64,000 nucleotides of DNA from Chitinophaga rupis (GTDB lineage Bacteria > Bacteroidota > Bacteroidia > Chitinophagales > Chitinophagaceae): the NCBI RefSeq assembly GCF_900109685.1, contig NZ_FOBB01000004.1, positions 592,117 through 656,116 of the forward strand, given 5' to 3'. The notes under the pieces were generated by a model. It was not told where the DNA came from. It saw only the letters and a list, made by a program, of their open reading frames with translations, and ran no database searches. Both the position numbers and the translations under genes were made by a program. Below, in pieces: positions 42,843 to 52,325 of this stretch. The number at the start of each line of letters is the position of its first letter. Positions within the stretch are counted from its first letter, which is position 1.

Positions 42843-45051
42843 AAGGCATTTTTGCTAATCCCTCCCACTTCACCTTCCACTTACCATTTTTAGGAAATCC
42901 CGGTGCATCCGGGCCGGTGTAACCATCCCAGCCGGCGCACATCATGGCAATGGCGGAGAGTAAAGCACCGTTACCGGGCAGGTATATACGTAAATTATCG
43001 CGCTGGTAATTATGGCCGTTAGGCAGGAAAGTGTTTTTGGTTACCTGCTTCAACAGTATATCCACGGCGGCTTCCGGCTGCCCCAGGCGGGTGGCTGTCA
43101 TGGCTACAAGGGGATAATCCCATCCCCAGGTATCTTCCCAGCTCCAGGAATCCCATATTTTTTTGAAGGTGCGTAACATCATGGTGGAATCTACCAGCGT
43201 ATCAGGCGGTACAAAACCATCCATACCCAATACTGCCGGATGATCGGTCATATAACGGGGATTGGTATACGAATCCGGCGCGCTGGCGGCTGCCAGGTAC
43301 AAACCATCTTTACTGGGAAAAGGCGGCAGCTTTGCAATGATGGAATCCCATTCCGGCTGAGGCTCCATATTCAGCCGCTTGCGCCATTGCTGCGCCGTAC
43401 GTAAAGCCCAGCGCCAGTAAGCCAGCTCAAAGGATGGGTTGGTGGTGGTAACAGGATCAAAACGTTCCTGCGCAGGGATCAGGCCCGGCCCTAATACGTA
43501 TTCATGCTTAATTGTATCATACCAGGGATAAGATGCCATAAAATCTGCAGTGGCAAATACCAGGTCTTTATATTGTTGCAGTGTAGCATTATCGGGATGA
43601 TCGCGGTAGCACAATTCAGCCATATAAATAAAATGCGGCTGCTGCCAGATGAGGAAAGGCCCTACAGGAGAAGGGCTTTCATTGCCGGAAGGATCGGTCA
43701 TCTTAGGCCAGCGTACTCCTTTAAAACCTTGTTTGACAGCGGTTTCGCGGGCTTTATCCTTAATAGTGCCATACCACGACAAACTTTTTTCCAGCAGGGC
43801 CGGCCGGTTCCATAAAGCAAAATGTGCAGCATGCCACCAATGCATTTCCAGGTGAAATTTTCCGAACCAGCTGTTATAGGTAAGGCCTGTTTCCTGCGGT
43901 GGCGTATTACCGGCGCATTGTATGCGGGTAAGATATTGTGAAAGTACAATACGCCGCTCCAGCTCTGCTGCCCGGGGATCTGTGCTGCCGGAAAGATCTA
44001 CCGCACCGCCGGTTTCCCAGAACTGTTGCCAGTCGTCACGGCTGTCGCCCCAGATCTGCTGATGTGCTAAGGTGCTGATGCGCTGATCCGCCGGTGTGAA
44101 AGTATTGTTGAAAGGACCGCTCTGGCCTTGCACTTTAGGCGCGGGCGCTGCGGCGGGTGTAAAGTGGCAGCTGAAGGCCAGCATCTCCTCCTCTCCTAAA
44201 GGATTCAGCAAATAATCATGCGGCGCTTTTTTCTGCAAAGCCTCATCTCCGTTCCACTGTAATACTACGTTGTAATAAGTTTGATCCAGCTCGCGCTCAA
44301 ACAGCACCTGCCGGTCATTAAGGTACCGTGAAGTGGTTTTGTGCCTGTCAGGCTGCTGAAAATCGGGCCTGCCTTCCCAGTCACCGGTAGGGTAAGGAAA
44401 ACGTATATGCACGCTTAACCGGTGTTGCGCTACCAGCGGGGATTCCACGTTAGCGGCTACCATATCCAGCTGCGGGTGGCAAACCGTGTGTACCTTAACG
44501 GGCACGCCTTCCACTTCAAAATAGCTGTGGATCTCCCCTTCCCATAAGTCCAGCTCCTGGCGTATGTTCTTAATGTCTTCTATTTGTGCGGGCATCCCAT
44601 TTTTTTTCAGGATAGTTAGCCCTACCACGCCCAGCTGCAGGCGGTGAGGGTTAGCCCGTAAAAAGTCAGAGGCATCTTTTTGGCGGCCGGCTTTATCATG
44701 CGCATACAGGTAAGGCACCTGCCGGTTGTTCACTTTATAGTTCTTCCACACTTCACTGCGCTGATAGCGGTATGTATTGGGAAAGCTGTGCCAGCCCCAT
44801 TCTGATTCGGTACCCAGCGGAACGCCGCCCCGCTCAAAATATTCAGGGAAAGTTTGCAGACCGGTGGGGTCTACGGTAAAAGCAAATTCACCATTGCCCA
44901 CAGAAAGGGACGACAGTGAATCAAAACGCTGTACGCTTACATTGTGCCGTGTTACCAGCGCATGCCGGTCTATTTTACCCGTGCTTTGCTGTGCAGCAGC
45001 TATATGAACGAATAAGCCGGCATAGATGAGTACAAGGAATATGGTTTTCAT
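42841..45051 (-). CDS. Putative (alpha/alpha)6-barrel glycoside hydrolase, family unclear
   Basis: A 736-residue secreted protein (signal MKTIFLVLIYAGLFVHIAAA). The first ~300 residues look like the beta-sandwich of GH65/GH95-type enzymes (SLSVGNGEFAFTVDPTGLQT). The following helical part has ETGLTYNSWFGKFHLEMHWW, HAAHFALWNRPALLEKSLSW, FKGVRWPKMTDPSGNESPSP and WSWEDTWGWDYPLVAMTATR, with several acidic residues in conserved-looking positions. The layout fits clan GH-L/GH65-like or GH95-like enzymes, but I cannot name a family. It is 27 nt downstream of GH95 and should be co-transcribed with it. A plant-glycan side-chain glycosidase is the likely role. Confidence 0.75.
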   Translation of the reverse strand: MKTIFLVLIYAGLFVHIAAAQQSTGKIDRHALVTRHNVSVQRFDSLSSLSVGNGEFAFTVDPTGLQTFPEYFERGGVPLGTESEWGWHSFPNTYRYQRSEVWKNYKVNNRQVPYLYAHDKAGRQKDASDFLRANPHRLQLGVVGLTILKKNGMPAQIEDIKNIRQELDLWEGEIHSYFEVEGVPVKVHTVCHPQLDMVAANVESPLVAQHRLSVHIRFPYPTGDWEGRPDFQQPDRHKTTSRYLNDRQVLFERELDQTYYNVVLQWNGDEALQKKAPHDYLLNPLGEEEMLAFSCHFTPAAAPAPKVQGQSGPFNNTFTPADQRISTLAHQQIWGDSRDDWQQFWETGGAVDLSGSTDPRAAELERRIVLSQYLTRIQCAGNTPPQETGLTYNSWFGKFHLEMHWWHAAHFALWNRPALLEKSLSWYGTIKDKARETAVKQGFKGVRWPKMTDPSGNESPSPVGPFLIWQQPHFIYMAELCYRDHPDNATLQQYKDLVFATADFMASYPWYDTIKHEYVLGPGLIPAQERFDPVTTTNPSFELAYWRWALRTAQQWRKRLNMEPQPEWDSIIAKLPPFPSKDGLYLAAASAPDSYTNPRYMTDHPAVLGMDGFVPPDTLVDSTMMLRTFKKIWDSWSWEDTWGWDYPLVAMTATRLGQPEAAVDILLKQVTKNTFLPNGHNYQRDNLRIYLPGNGALLSAIAMMCAGWDGYTGPDAPGFPKNGKWKVKWEGLAKMP

Positions 45052-45078
45052 AATGTTGTCTGAACCCAGTTTAGATCA

Positions 45079-47553
45079 CTATTCTGCTATTAACGTATAT
45101 ACGTTACCTGCAGTAGTATTAAACGTGTACAGGTAACCGGTACCATCCCCTTTCAATGCGCTGAGGGCCAGATTATTGCTGCCTTTCAGGGGCTGCAGTA
45201 CCCGCAGGCGGCAGGGACCACCATTTTTTGCAAGTATAGTAGCTTTTTTTAATTTTCCATCGGCCCATTGCATATCAATAACAAAACCGCCACGGGCCAC
45301 CAGCCCTTTTACCTCTCCGCTGGCCCAGGCATCCGGAATGGCAGGCAGCAGCTGTATGGCATTCAGCTGGCTTTGCAGCAGCATTTCGGTGATACCGGAA
45401 GTGCCGCCAAAGTTACCATCTATCTGAAACGGCGGGTGCGCGCAAAATAAATTTGAATAGGTGCCACCTGCGTTATGATAGTCGGTAGCGTCGTTACTGC
45501 TTATTTTCAGCAGCTCGCGTAAGAGCTTATAGGCATGGTTGCCATCCAGCAAACGCGCCCATACATTGATTTTCCAGGCTTTGCTCCAACCGGTGCCGCC
45601 ATCGCCACGGATAGCCAGCGTACGTTTGCAGGCTTCTGCAAATGCGGGTGTGGTAAGCGGGGAAATTTCCCTACCGGGGAATAAGCCAAACAGGTGTGAG
45701 ATGTGCCGGTGCTCCGGATCCTCATCTTCCCAATCCTTATACCACTCCTGCAGGTTGCCTTTTTTGCCTATCTGCAATGGCAGCAGCTTGCTTTTCTTTT
45801 GCAGCAAAGTATCGCGGAAAGCCATGTCCGTTTGCAGGATGGAATCCGCGTCCACCAGGTTGCTGAACAGGTCGCGGATAATAGACATATCCATAGTGGT
45901 TGCTATAGAAACGGAGCTTTTTACACCGGTTTCTGTAATGAACTTGTTTTCCGGTGAAGTGGCAGGCGCTGTTACCAGGTGGCCTTTGCCATCGCTCACC
46001 AGCCAGTCCAGGCTGAACTGCGCGGCTGCTTTCATGATGGGGTAAGCAGTATCGCGCAGGAACTTTTTATCACCGGTAAAACGGTAATGCTCCCAAAGGT
46101 GCTGGCACAGCCAGTTTCCGCCCATAGGCCAGTTAGCCCACTGCGGATCGCCTTTACCGAGATTGCCTACAGGATTGGAAAGCGCCCATATGTCGGTATT
46201 ATGATTAGCGGCCCAGCCACGGGTATTGTAAAAATGTTTGGCGGTATAACGCCCGGTGCTGGCCACATTCTGGATAAGCGTTAACAGGGAGCGGTGCATT
46301 TCCGGCAGGTTCACGGCTTCCGCAGCCCAGTAGTTCATTTGTGTATTGATGTTAATGGTGTAGTTAGAGCTCCAGGGTGCACGCAGCTCTTTATTCCAGA
46401 TACCCTGCAGGTTGGCAGGCACGCCATTTAAACGGGAGCTGGAAATTAACAGGTAACGGCCAAACTGGAAGTACAGGGCCTCCAGCTCAGCATCCTGCGC
46501 ACCGGTAGCATAACGGCGTAAACGCTCGTCTGTAGGCAGTTTTGTGCGGTCTTCGCCTGGCGATGGCGGCAGGATAAAGCTTACGCGGTTAAAGTAATAA
46601 TGAAAATCATCCACATGGCGCCTGCGCAGCTCATCAAAGGGAAGCTGTGCAGCAGCCTGTAAATAAGCGGTGGCCAGCTTGTGCTCATCTTTGCCTTCGT
46701 TGTCCGGGCACTTATCAAAACCATTAAAGCTGGTAGCGGCGGAAACCAGGATCACGGCCTGTGTAGCATTACTGATAGTAATACCGCCGGTATCGGCCTT
46801 TATGCTGCCGTCTGAACTGCTGGCGCGGAGCTTCAGCTCAAAACGCATGCCCTTACAGCCTTTGGTATCTTCGTAAATAATAGGCTCCTTGTTGTAGTTC
46901 ACATAACTGGGATCGACCTGTGCTGGCGCTTTTCCTTTCAGCGTTATTTCCTGCTGCCCGCTTACCAGCTGCTGATGCCGTAGCTGGCTGCCGGCACTGA
47001 TCTTACAGTTCAGCTGCTGCTTTTTATTTGCTGTTAGCCTGATCACAATAACCTGGTCTTTTCCGGAAGCAAAGATCTCTCTCGTATAACCTATACCGTT
47101 ACTGGTAAAGGTGGTTCCTGCAATAGCATCCGCCACATTCAGATCGCGGGAATAAGCTGCAGGCGTGCCGGGCAGCTGCTGTTTAATATGAATATCGCCC
47201 AAAGGCAGGTACGACTGGCTATACAGGCCCTGCATTTCTTTGAGCTCTTCGGAAGCGGCAGCATAATCGCCCTTAAAAAGTTTGGCACGTATGGAGGGTA
47301 AATGTTTATACGCATCAGGGTTAACCTGGTTATTTACCGGTCCGCCGGACCAAAGGGTGGCTTCATTTAACTGGATCAGCTCATCGCCTGCCCCTCCGAA
47401 TATCATGGCGCCCAGGCGGCCGTTGCCCACTGGTAAAGCTTCCGTCCACTCCTTTGCGGGCTGCTGATACCATAGCTTTAATGTGTTTCCTTTTTGTTGT
47501 GCCGTAGCAATGCCTGTCAATAACAGCAGGGCCGGTAATAGTTTCAGTTGCAT
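45079..47553 (-). CDS. GH95 alpha-L-fucosidase (or alpha-L-galactosidase)
   Basis: A secreted enzyme of about 824 residues; start at 47553 (MQLKLLPALLLLTGIATAQQ), since the frame start at 47598 spoils the signal peptide. GH95 marks are WTEALPVGNGRLGAMIFGG, LNEATLWSGGP, the paired Asn in YTININTQMNYW near residue 400, the acid Glu in TSPENKF near 534 and the Asp in QIDGNFGGTSGI near 712. The family inverts alpha-1,2-fucosides, including those of xyloglucan; some members take L-galactose. It heads a two-gene unit divergent from the hybrid sensor, which probably controls it. Confidence 0.93.
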   Translation of the reverse strand: MQLKLLPALLLLTGIATAQQKGNTLKLWYQQPAKEWTEALPVGNGRLGAMIFGGAGDELIQLNEATLWSGGPVNNQVNPDAYKHLPSIRAKLFKGDYAAASEELKEMQGLYSQSYLPLGDIHIKQQLPGTPAAYSRDLNVADAIAGTTFTSNGIGYTREIFASGKDQVIVIRLTANKKQQLNCKISAGSQLRHQQLVSGQQEITLKGKAPAQVDPSYVNYNKEPIIYEDTKGCKGMRFELKLRASSSDGSIKADTGGITISNATQAVILVSAATSFNGFDKCPDNEGKDEHKLATAYLQAAAQLPFDELRRRHVDDFHYYFNRVSFILPPSPGEDRTKLPTDERLRRYATGAQDAELEALYFQFGRYLLISSSRLNGVPANLQGIWNKELRAPWSSNYTININTQMNYWAAEAVNLPEMHRSLLTLIQNVASTGRYTAKHFYNTRGWAANHNTDIWALSNPVGNLGKGDPQWANWPMGGNWLCQHLWEHYRFTGDKKFLRDTAYPIMKAAAQFSLDWLVSDGKGHLVTAPATSPENKFITETGVKSSVSIATTMDMSIIRDLFSNLVDADSILQTDMAFRDTLLQKKSKLLPLQIGKKGNLQEWYKDWEDEDPEHRHISHLFGLFPGREISPLTTPAFAEACKRTLAIRGDGGTGWSKAWKINVWARLLDGNHAYKLLRELLKISSNDATDYHNAGGTYSNLFCAHPPFQIDGNFGGTSGITEMLLQSQLNAIQLLPAIPDAWASGEVKGLVARGGFVIDMQWADGKLKKATILAKNGGPCRLRVLQPLKGSNNLALSALKGDGTGYLYTFNTTAGNVYTLIAE

Positions 47554-47788
47554 CAGTTTACATAAGTTGGAGCATACAAAATACAACTTCGTTTGCATTC
47601 TATTTTCACAAAAACTGATGGAAAATTAAACTAATCCAATGGCAACCGGATCCATTCCAAACCCGCTACCGTCAGGGTTCCGTCCAAATGCAATCGTTTG
47701 CGTAAAAATACCGGCCAATGTTTGAACAAGGGGTTACTTTTACTCTATAATATTATGGACCTGAGTACCATAACGTGGAATTTAGCAC

Positions 47789-47814
47789 AAAGGTCGAATT
47801 CTTTCGACCTTTTT
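47789..47814 (+). terminator. Terminator-like hairpin in the leader of the hybrid sensor gene
   Basis: AAAGGTCGAA (47789-47798) and TTCGACCTTT (47803-47812) pair perfectly around TTCT, followed by TT and an AT-rich stretch. It lies 37 nt before the ATG of the sensor gene with no plus-strand gene upstream, so it would act as an attenuator or leader structure rather than as the end of another operon. Confidence 0.6.
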
Positions 47815-47851
47815 AATTTAATTTTAGGGCAGTACAAGAAACGGAGCCACT

Positions 47852-50800
47852 ATGGCATCTGCCCACTTCATGAGAAGATACGCTGTTATATTTTTCCTGT
47901 TATTACTACTACCGGTACTGCGCGTTTTTCCACAAACACCGCCTTACCAGTTTTCCCATATTGATATTGACCAGGGGCTTTCCAACAACCAGGTGAACTG
48001 CATATTCAAAGACAGTAAAGGGTTTATGTGGTTTGGCACCATATCGGGCCTGAACCGTTATGATGGTTATACCTTCCGCATCTTTAAGCATGATGTACGC
48101 GATTCAACTTCCCTGCCGGATAATTTTATAGAACGTATCACTGAAGCGCCCGGCGGGCTGCTATGGATCTATGCGCGCGACAGGCAGCACGCATACGACC
48201 CTGCCCGGGATGCTTTCCTTTCCGCACAACCGGTATTGCAGCAAATGGGCATACCCGGCGCAGCGGTAAATGATATTATACGCGATGCACAGGGCGGGTA
48301 CTGGTTCATTCATCCCACCAACGGCCTGTATTATGCTGCAGCAGGTAAAACACCCGCTTTACGTATACAACATACAAAGGACAGCAGCACTATTTACGAC
48401 AACAGCCTGGCAGCGGTTACCTTAACCGCAGATAATAATTTATGGCTGCTGCACAGCAATGGCATGCTTGAAAAAATGGACAGGCACAGCAAACGTATCA
48501 CCTACCGTAATGATCTTTTATTCCGACAGAGCAAAGGCGTGCCACAACCTTATTCCCTGCTGGCCGACCGGGAAGACGACCTGTGGATCTACATCAGCAG
48601 CGATGCGCAGGGCATCTGGTACTTTAACCATGCTACACAGGCTTTTTCACACTACGATCAGAACAGCCAGCCCATACGGCTGAACAATAATATTGTACGC
48701 GGCGTGGTACAGGATAACCAAGGCCGCATATGGATAGGTACCGATCACGGCGGCGTGAATATTATTGACAAACAACGGCAAAGCATACACTATGAAGTGA
48801 ACCAGCCGGAAAACCCCAAAAGCCTTTCGCAGAACAGTATTACCACGCTGTATAAAGACAATACCGGCATTATATGGGTAGGCACTTATAAAAAAGGCAT
48901 CAGCTATTACCATGAGGATATTGTAAAATTCCCCCTGTACCAGCACCAGCCTTTTAATGCGCAAAGCCTGCCGTATGACGATGTGAACCGCTTTGTGGAA
49001 GATGCAGCCGGCAACCTCTGGATAGGTACCAACGGCGGTGGGCTCATCTACTTCAACCGTAACACTAATACCTACACGCAGTACCGGCATGATGCGCGCA
49101 ATCCTGGCAGCATAAGCAGCGATGTGGTGGTAAGCCTGTGGATAGATCAGCAGCAGCAGCTATGGGTAGGCACTTACTTTGGTGGGCTGGACCGCTTTGC
49201 CGGCGGACAGTTTGTGCATTATAAAAATGATCCGGCCAACCCGGCATCCCTGAGTAATAACAGTGTATGGGAAATATTTGAAGATAGCCGGCATCAGCTA
49301 TGGGTAGGCACTTTAGGCGCAGGCCTGAACCTGTTTGACCCCGCCACACAAAAGTTTCACCCTTACCGTAAGGGGCAGCCCAACTCCATTCACTCCAATT
49401 ATATTGCCGCCCTGCTGGAAGATAAACAAGGCAACCTGTGGATAGGTACAGATAACGGGGTAGAGATCCGGGATGCACAAACCGGGCGTTTTACAACCTA
49501 TAACAAAAACCTGAGCAACAACAACGTTATTTGTTTATTTGAAGACAGCCGCGGCTGGATCTGGATAGGCACCCGGGAAGGACTGAACCTGTACGATCCG
49601 CAGCTAAAACAATCCCGCATTTTCCGCAGGGAAGATGGATTGCCGGATAATTCGGTGCTGAATATACTGGAAGATAATGATCACAACCTTTGGATGAGCA
49701 CTCCCAACGGGCTCTCTAACCTCACTATCACGGACGGCAAGTTCCGCTTTTTAAATTATGATGCGGCAGATGGGCTGCAGGGCAAGGAGTTCAATGAAAA
49801 TGCAGCATTGAAAACGCGGCGCGGTGAGCTGCTGTTTGGCGGTGGTAACGGGTTTAATCTGTTTTACCCGCATACCATTACACGAAATAAAAATGTGCCC
49901 CCCCTGGTGTTAACAGACTTCCAGGTATTTAATAAAAGCATGAATGCCGGTGAAAAAATAAACGGCCGTGTGCTGCTGCCGCAGGATATTTCCGCTACCC
50001 GGCAAATTACGCTGAAGTATAAGGAGAACGTTTTCTCCATTGGGTTTGCAGCGCTCAGCTATTTTCACCCGGAGAAAAGCCGGTATGCCTATAAGCTGGA
50101 AGGTTTTAATGAAGGATGGCTTACCACTAATGGCGATCAGCGCAAAGCCACCTACACCAACCTGGACCCGGGCGATTATGTTTTTCGCGTAAAAGCCTCT
50201 AATAATGATGGGGTGTGGACACGCCAGCCACTGGAGCTGCACATTAAAATATTACCCCCCTTCTGGAAAACACCGCTGGCCTTTTTATTATATGGCGTGC
50301 TGATATTAGGCGCGCTGTTACTGGCGCGGCGGCTGATGCTGGAAAGGGAACGCTTACGGTTCCGTATAGAACAGGAAAGGCAGCAGGCGCACCGCATGCA
50401 CGAGCTGGATGCGCTGAAGATCCGTTTTTTCACCAATGTATCCCACGAGTTCAGAACCCCCTTAAGCCTGATCATTACCCCGCTGGAAAAGATCATTAAA
50501 GGCACAAAGGAAGAAGGCACTAAAGGGCAGCTGGAGCTGATACAACGCAATGCCCGCCGCCTGCTAAACCTGGTGAACCAGCTGCTGGACTTCCGTAAAA
50601 TGGAGGTGCAGGAAATAAAGCTGCATACTACCGAAGGCGATATAGTGGCATTTATCCGCGAGCTGACCGCCTCCTTCTCCGATCTTTCTGAAAAGAAACA
50701 GGTGAAGCTGGATTTCCGCAGCCAGGTGAATACCCTGGTAATGGCTTACGATGCGGATAAGATAGAAAAGATCATCTTTAACCTGCTGAGCAACGCTTTT

Positions 50801-51994
50801 AAATTTACGCCGGAGCTGGGCAGCGTAGCAGTAGAGCTGCAACTGGCCGAAGACGGCAGGATCCTCATCATCCAGGTAAAAGATACCGGCATTGGTATGC
50901 CGCCGGAACAGCAGGAACGCATTTTCGAAAGATTTTTCCAGCATGAGGGGCAAGGCTCCCTGCTGAACCAAGGCAGCGGTATTGGATTAAGCATAACCAG
51001 GGAATTTGTAAAGCTGCATGGCGGCACTATTACGGTAGACAGCGCGCCTGAAATGGGCAGCTGTTTTACCATTCAGCTACCGGTAAAAACCAATGCCGCC
51101 CAACCTGCACCCGTTACAAACGGCAACGGGGACGCGGTTCCCTCCCCTGCTCCTGTTCCTCCCCTAACGCCCATACCCGTACGCTCCGGCAAAAAGCCGC
51201 TGGTATTATTAGTAGAGGATAATGAAGATTTCCGTTTTTACCTGAAAGATAACCTGGGACTGCATTACCAGGTAATAACCGCGGAGAACGGGCAAAGCGG
51301 CTGGCAAATTTTGCAGCAAACCCTGCCCGACCTGGTGGTGAGCGATGTGAGCATGCCGGTAATGGATGGGCTGGAACTATGCCGCCGCATCCGGGGTAAC
51401 CAGCACACCGCGCATCTACCTGTAATACTGTTAACGGCCCGCACTACCGAAGCCGACCAGCTGGAAGCGCTGGAAAAGGGCGCCACGGATTTTATTACCA
51501 AACCATTCAGCTTTGAAGTGCTGCTGTCGCGCATCCGGAACCTGATTACCCAGCAGGCCACCCTGAAAAAATCGTTCCGGGAGAAAATAGAAGCAAACCC
51601 CAGCACCATCGCCATCTCATCTGCCGACGAACAATTTATACAACAGGCCTTACAGATAGTGGAGAAACATTTACCGGACCCGGACTTTTCCGTGGAGGAC
51701 CTGAGCCGTGCCCTGTACATGAGCCGCGTATCCGTTTACAAAAAGATCTTATCCCTTACCGGCAAAACGCCTATTGAGTTCATCCGATCCATACGGCTTA
51801 AACGTGCAGCACAGCTGCTGGAAAAAAGCCAGCTGACCGTGGCAGAGGTAGCGTATGAAGTAGGGTTCAATAATCCCAAATACTTTTCCCGGTATTTTAA
51901 AACGGAGTACAATGTATTACCCTCTGCCTACGGAAGGCAGCGGACGCCGGAAAGTGATACAACAAATGATGATGCAACAAATGATACCCCATAA
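47852..51994 (+). CDS. Hybrid two-component system sensor-regulator (HTCS)
   Basis: A 1380-residue one-protein two-component system. After the signal come propeller repeats (~30-680, e.g. DSKGFMWFGTISGLNRYDGY and the repeated NLWIGT / GRIWIGTDHGG), a Y_Y_Y domain (~700-790, ending LDPGDYVFRVKASNNDG) and one membrane helix (~803-826). Then follow a kinase with NVSHEFRTPLSLI (His865), ATPase boxes NLLSNAFKFTPE and DTGIGMPPEQQERIFERFF, a receiver (LVLLVEDNEDF, Asp1165 in VVSDVSMPVMDGL, Lys in FITKPF) and an AraC HTH (MSRVSVYKKILSLTGKTPIE). All phosphorelay residues are present. Such sensors bind glycan fragments in the periplasm and activate the adjacent locus. A second Met at 47870 is an equally good start. 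Confidence 0.95.
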   Translation: MASAHFMRRYAVIFFLLLLLPVLRVFPQTPPYQFSHIDIDQGLSNNQVNCIFKDSKGFMWFGTISGLNRYDGYTFRIFKHDVRDSTSLPDNFIERITEAPGGLLWIYARDRQHAYDPARDAFLSAQPVLQQMGIPGAAVNDIIRDAQGGYWFIHPTNGLYYAAAGKTPALRIQHTKDSSTIYDNSLAAVTLTADNNLWLLHSNGMLEKMDRHSKRITYRNDLLFRQSKGVPQPYSLLADREDDLWIYISSDAQGIWYFNHATQAFSHYDQNSQPIRLNNNIVRGVVQDNQGRIWIGTDHGGVNIIDKQRQSIHYEVNQPENPKSLSQNSITTLYKDNTGIIWVGTYKKGISYYHEDIVKFPLYQHQPFNAQSLPYDDVNRFVEDAAGNLWIGTNGGGLIYFNRNTNTYTQYRHDARNPGSISSDVVVSLWIDQQQQLWVGTYFGGLDRFAGGQFVHYKNDPANPASLSNNSVWEIFEDSRHQLWVGTLGAGLNLFDPATQKFHPYRKGQPNSIHSNYIAALLEDKQGNLWIGTDNGVEIRDAQTGRFTTYNKNLSNNNVICLFEDSRGWIWIGTREGLNLYDPQLKQSRIFRREDGLPDNSVLNILEDNDHNLWMSTPNGLSNLTITDGKFRFLNYDAADGLQGKEFNENAALKTRRGELLFGGGNGFNLFYPHTITRNKNVPPLVLTDFQVFNKSMNAGEKINGRVLLPQDISATRQITLKYKENVFSIGFAALSYFHPEKSRYAYKLEGFNEGWLTTNGDQRKATYTNLDPGDYVFRVKASNNDGVWTRQPLELHIKILPPFWKTPLAFLLYGVLILGALLLARRLMLERERLRFRIEQERQQAHRMHELDALKIRFFTNVSHEFRTPLSLIITPLEKIIKGTKEEGTKGQLELIQRNARRLLNLVNQLLDFRKMEVQEIKLHTTEGDIVAFIRELTASFSDLSEKKQVKLDFRSQVNTLVMAYDADKIEKIIFNLLSNAFKFTPELGSVAVELQLAEDGRILIIQVKDTGIGMPPEQQERIFERFFQHEGQGSLLNQGSGIGLSITREFVKLHGGTITVDSAPEMGSCFTIQLPVKTNAAQPAPVTNGNGDAVPSPAPVPPLTPIPVRSGKKPLVLLVEDNEDFRFYLKDNLGLHYQVITAENGQSGWQILQQTLPDLVVSDVSMPVMDGLELCRRIRGNQHTAHLPVILLTARTTEADQLEALEKGATDFITKPFSFEVLLSRIRNLITQQATLKKSFREKIEANPSTIAISSADEQFIQQALQIVEKHLPDPDFSVEDLSRALYMSRVSVYKKILSLTGKTPIEFIRSIRLKRAAQLLEKSQLTVAEVAYEVGFNNPKYFSRYFKTEYNVLPSAYGRQRTPESDTTNDDATNDTP

Positions 51995-52009
51995 ATAACC
52001 AAAACAGGC

Positions 52010-52040
52010 ACCTGCCCCCGGCAGGTTATTGATAGTTTTG
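52010..52040 (+). terminator. Short hairpin after the hybrid sensor gene, next to a -7-like box
   Basis: ACCTGCC (52010-52016) and GGCAGGT (52020-52026) pair around CCC, 16 nt after the sensor stop. The U-run is weak. TAGTTTTG at 52033-52040 matches the Bacteroidota -7 box TAnnTTTG exactly, but no clear -33 TTG accompanies it. Confidence 0.5.
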
Positions 52041-52059
52041 TGCATTGATGATCTTATAT

Positions 52060-52167
52060 ATGCCTGAGAGAGACTACCATCACCGCCGCAAGTTGTACCT
52101 GACCGTAGAGATCTTGTTGTATGCCCTCATTACCACCGGGCTGGTGGCAATGATGCTATTGTTATGA
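52060..52167 (+). CDS. Possible 35-aa single-pass membrane peptide
   Basis: ATG at 52060 to TGA at 52165-52167. The peptide has a charged N-terminus (MPERDYHHRRKLYLTVE) and a hydrophobic helix (ILLYALITTGLVAMMLLL), the form of small bacterial membrane proteins. An in-frame ATG at 52048 would add MILY. A TAGTTTTG box lies 20 nt upstream. It stands between the sensor and the GH31 gene on the same strand. There is no homology support that I can give, so it may be chance. Confidence 0.4.
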   Translation: MPERDYHHRRKLYLTVEILLYALITTGLVAMMLLL

Positions 52168-52235
52168 TTATCAATAAAGTTCTGCAAAAGAATACCTGTC
52201 AGATTAACATTTTATACACTTCCCGCTATCATTTG

Positions 52236-52253
52236 CATACCCTGGGGGGTATG
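52236..52253. promoter_or_regulatory. Inverted repeat upstream of GH31/SusCD operon
   Basis: CATACCC (52236-52242) and GGGTATG (52247-52253) form a 7-bp dyad with a 4-nt spacer about 200 nt upstream of the GH31 start. A dyad of this size in the control region of an HTCS-regulated operon is a candidate binding site for the AraC domain. It is a candidate only. Confidence 0.4.
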
Positions 52254-52325
52254 GTTTGTTAACATAATCACCCCCAATCGAAAACATTCGCATCCCCAGC
52301 GAGTGACGGAGTACAGCTAGTTTTG

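Noticed and set aside
46670..47464. Short plus-strand frames within the GH95 gene as small genes
   Set aside because: All are antisense to a well-supported GH95 coding sequence and lack any start context or motif.
47698..47964. 88-codon plus-strand frame overlapping the start of the hybrid sensor
   Set aside because: Out of frame with the sensor, overlaps its signal peptide and the leader hairpin, and shows no family pattern.
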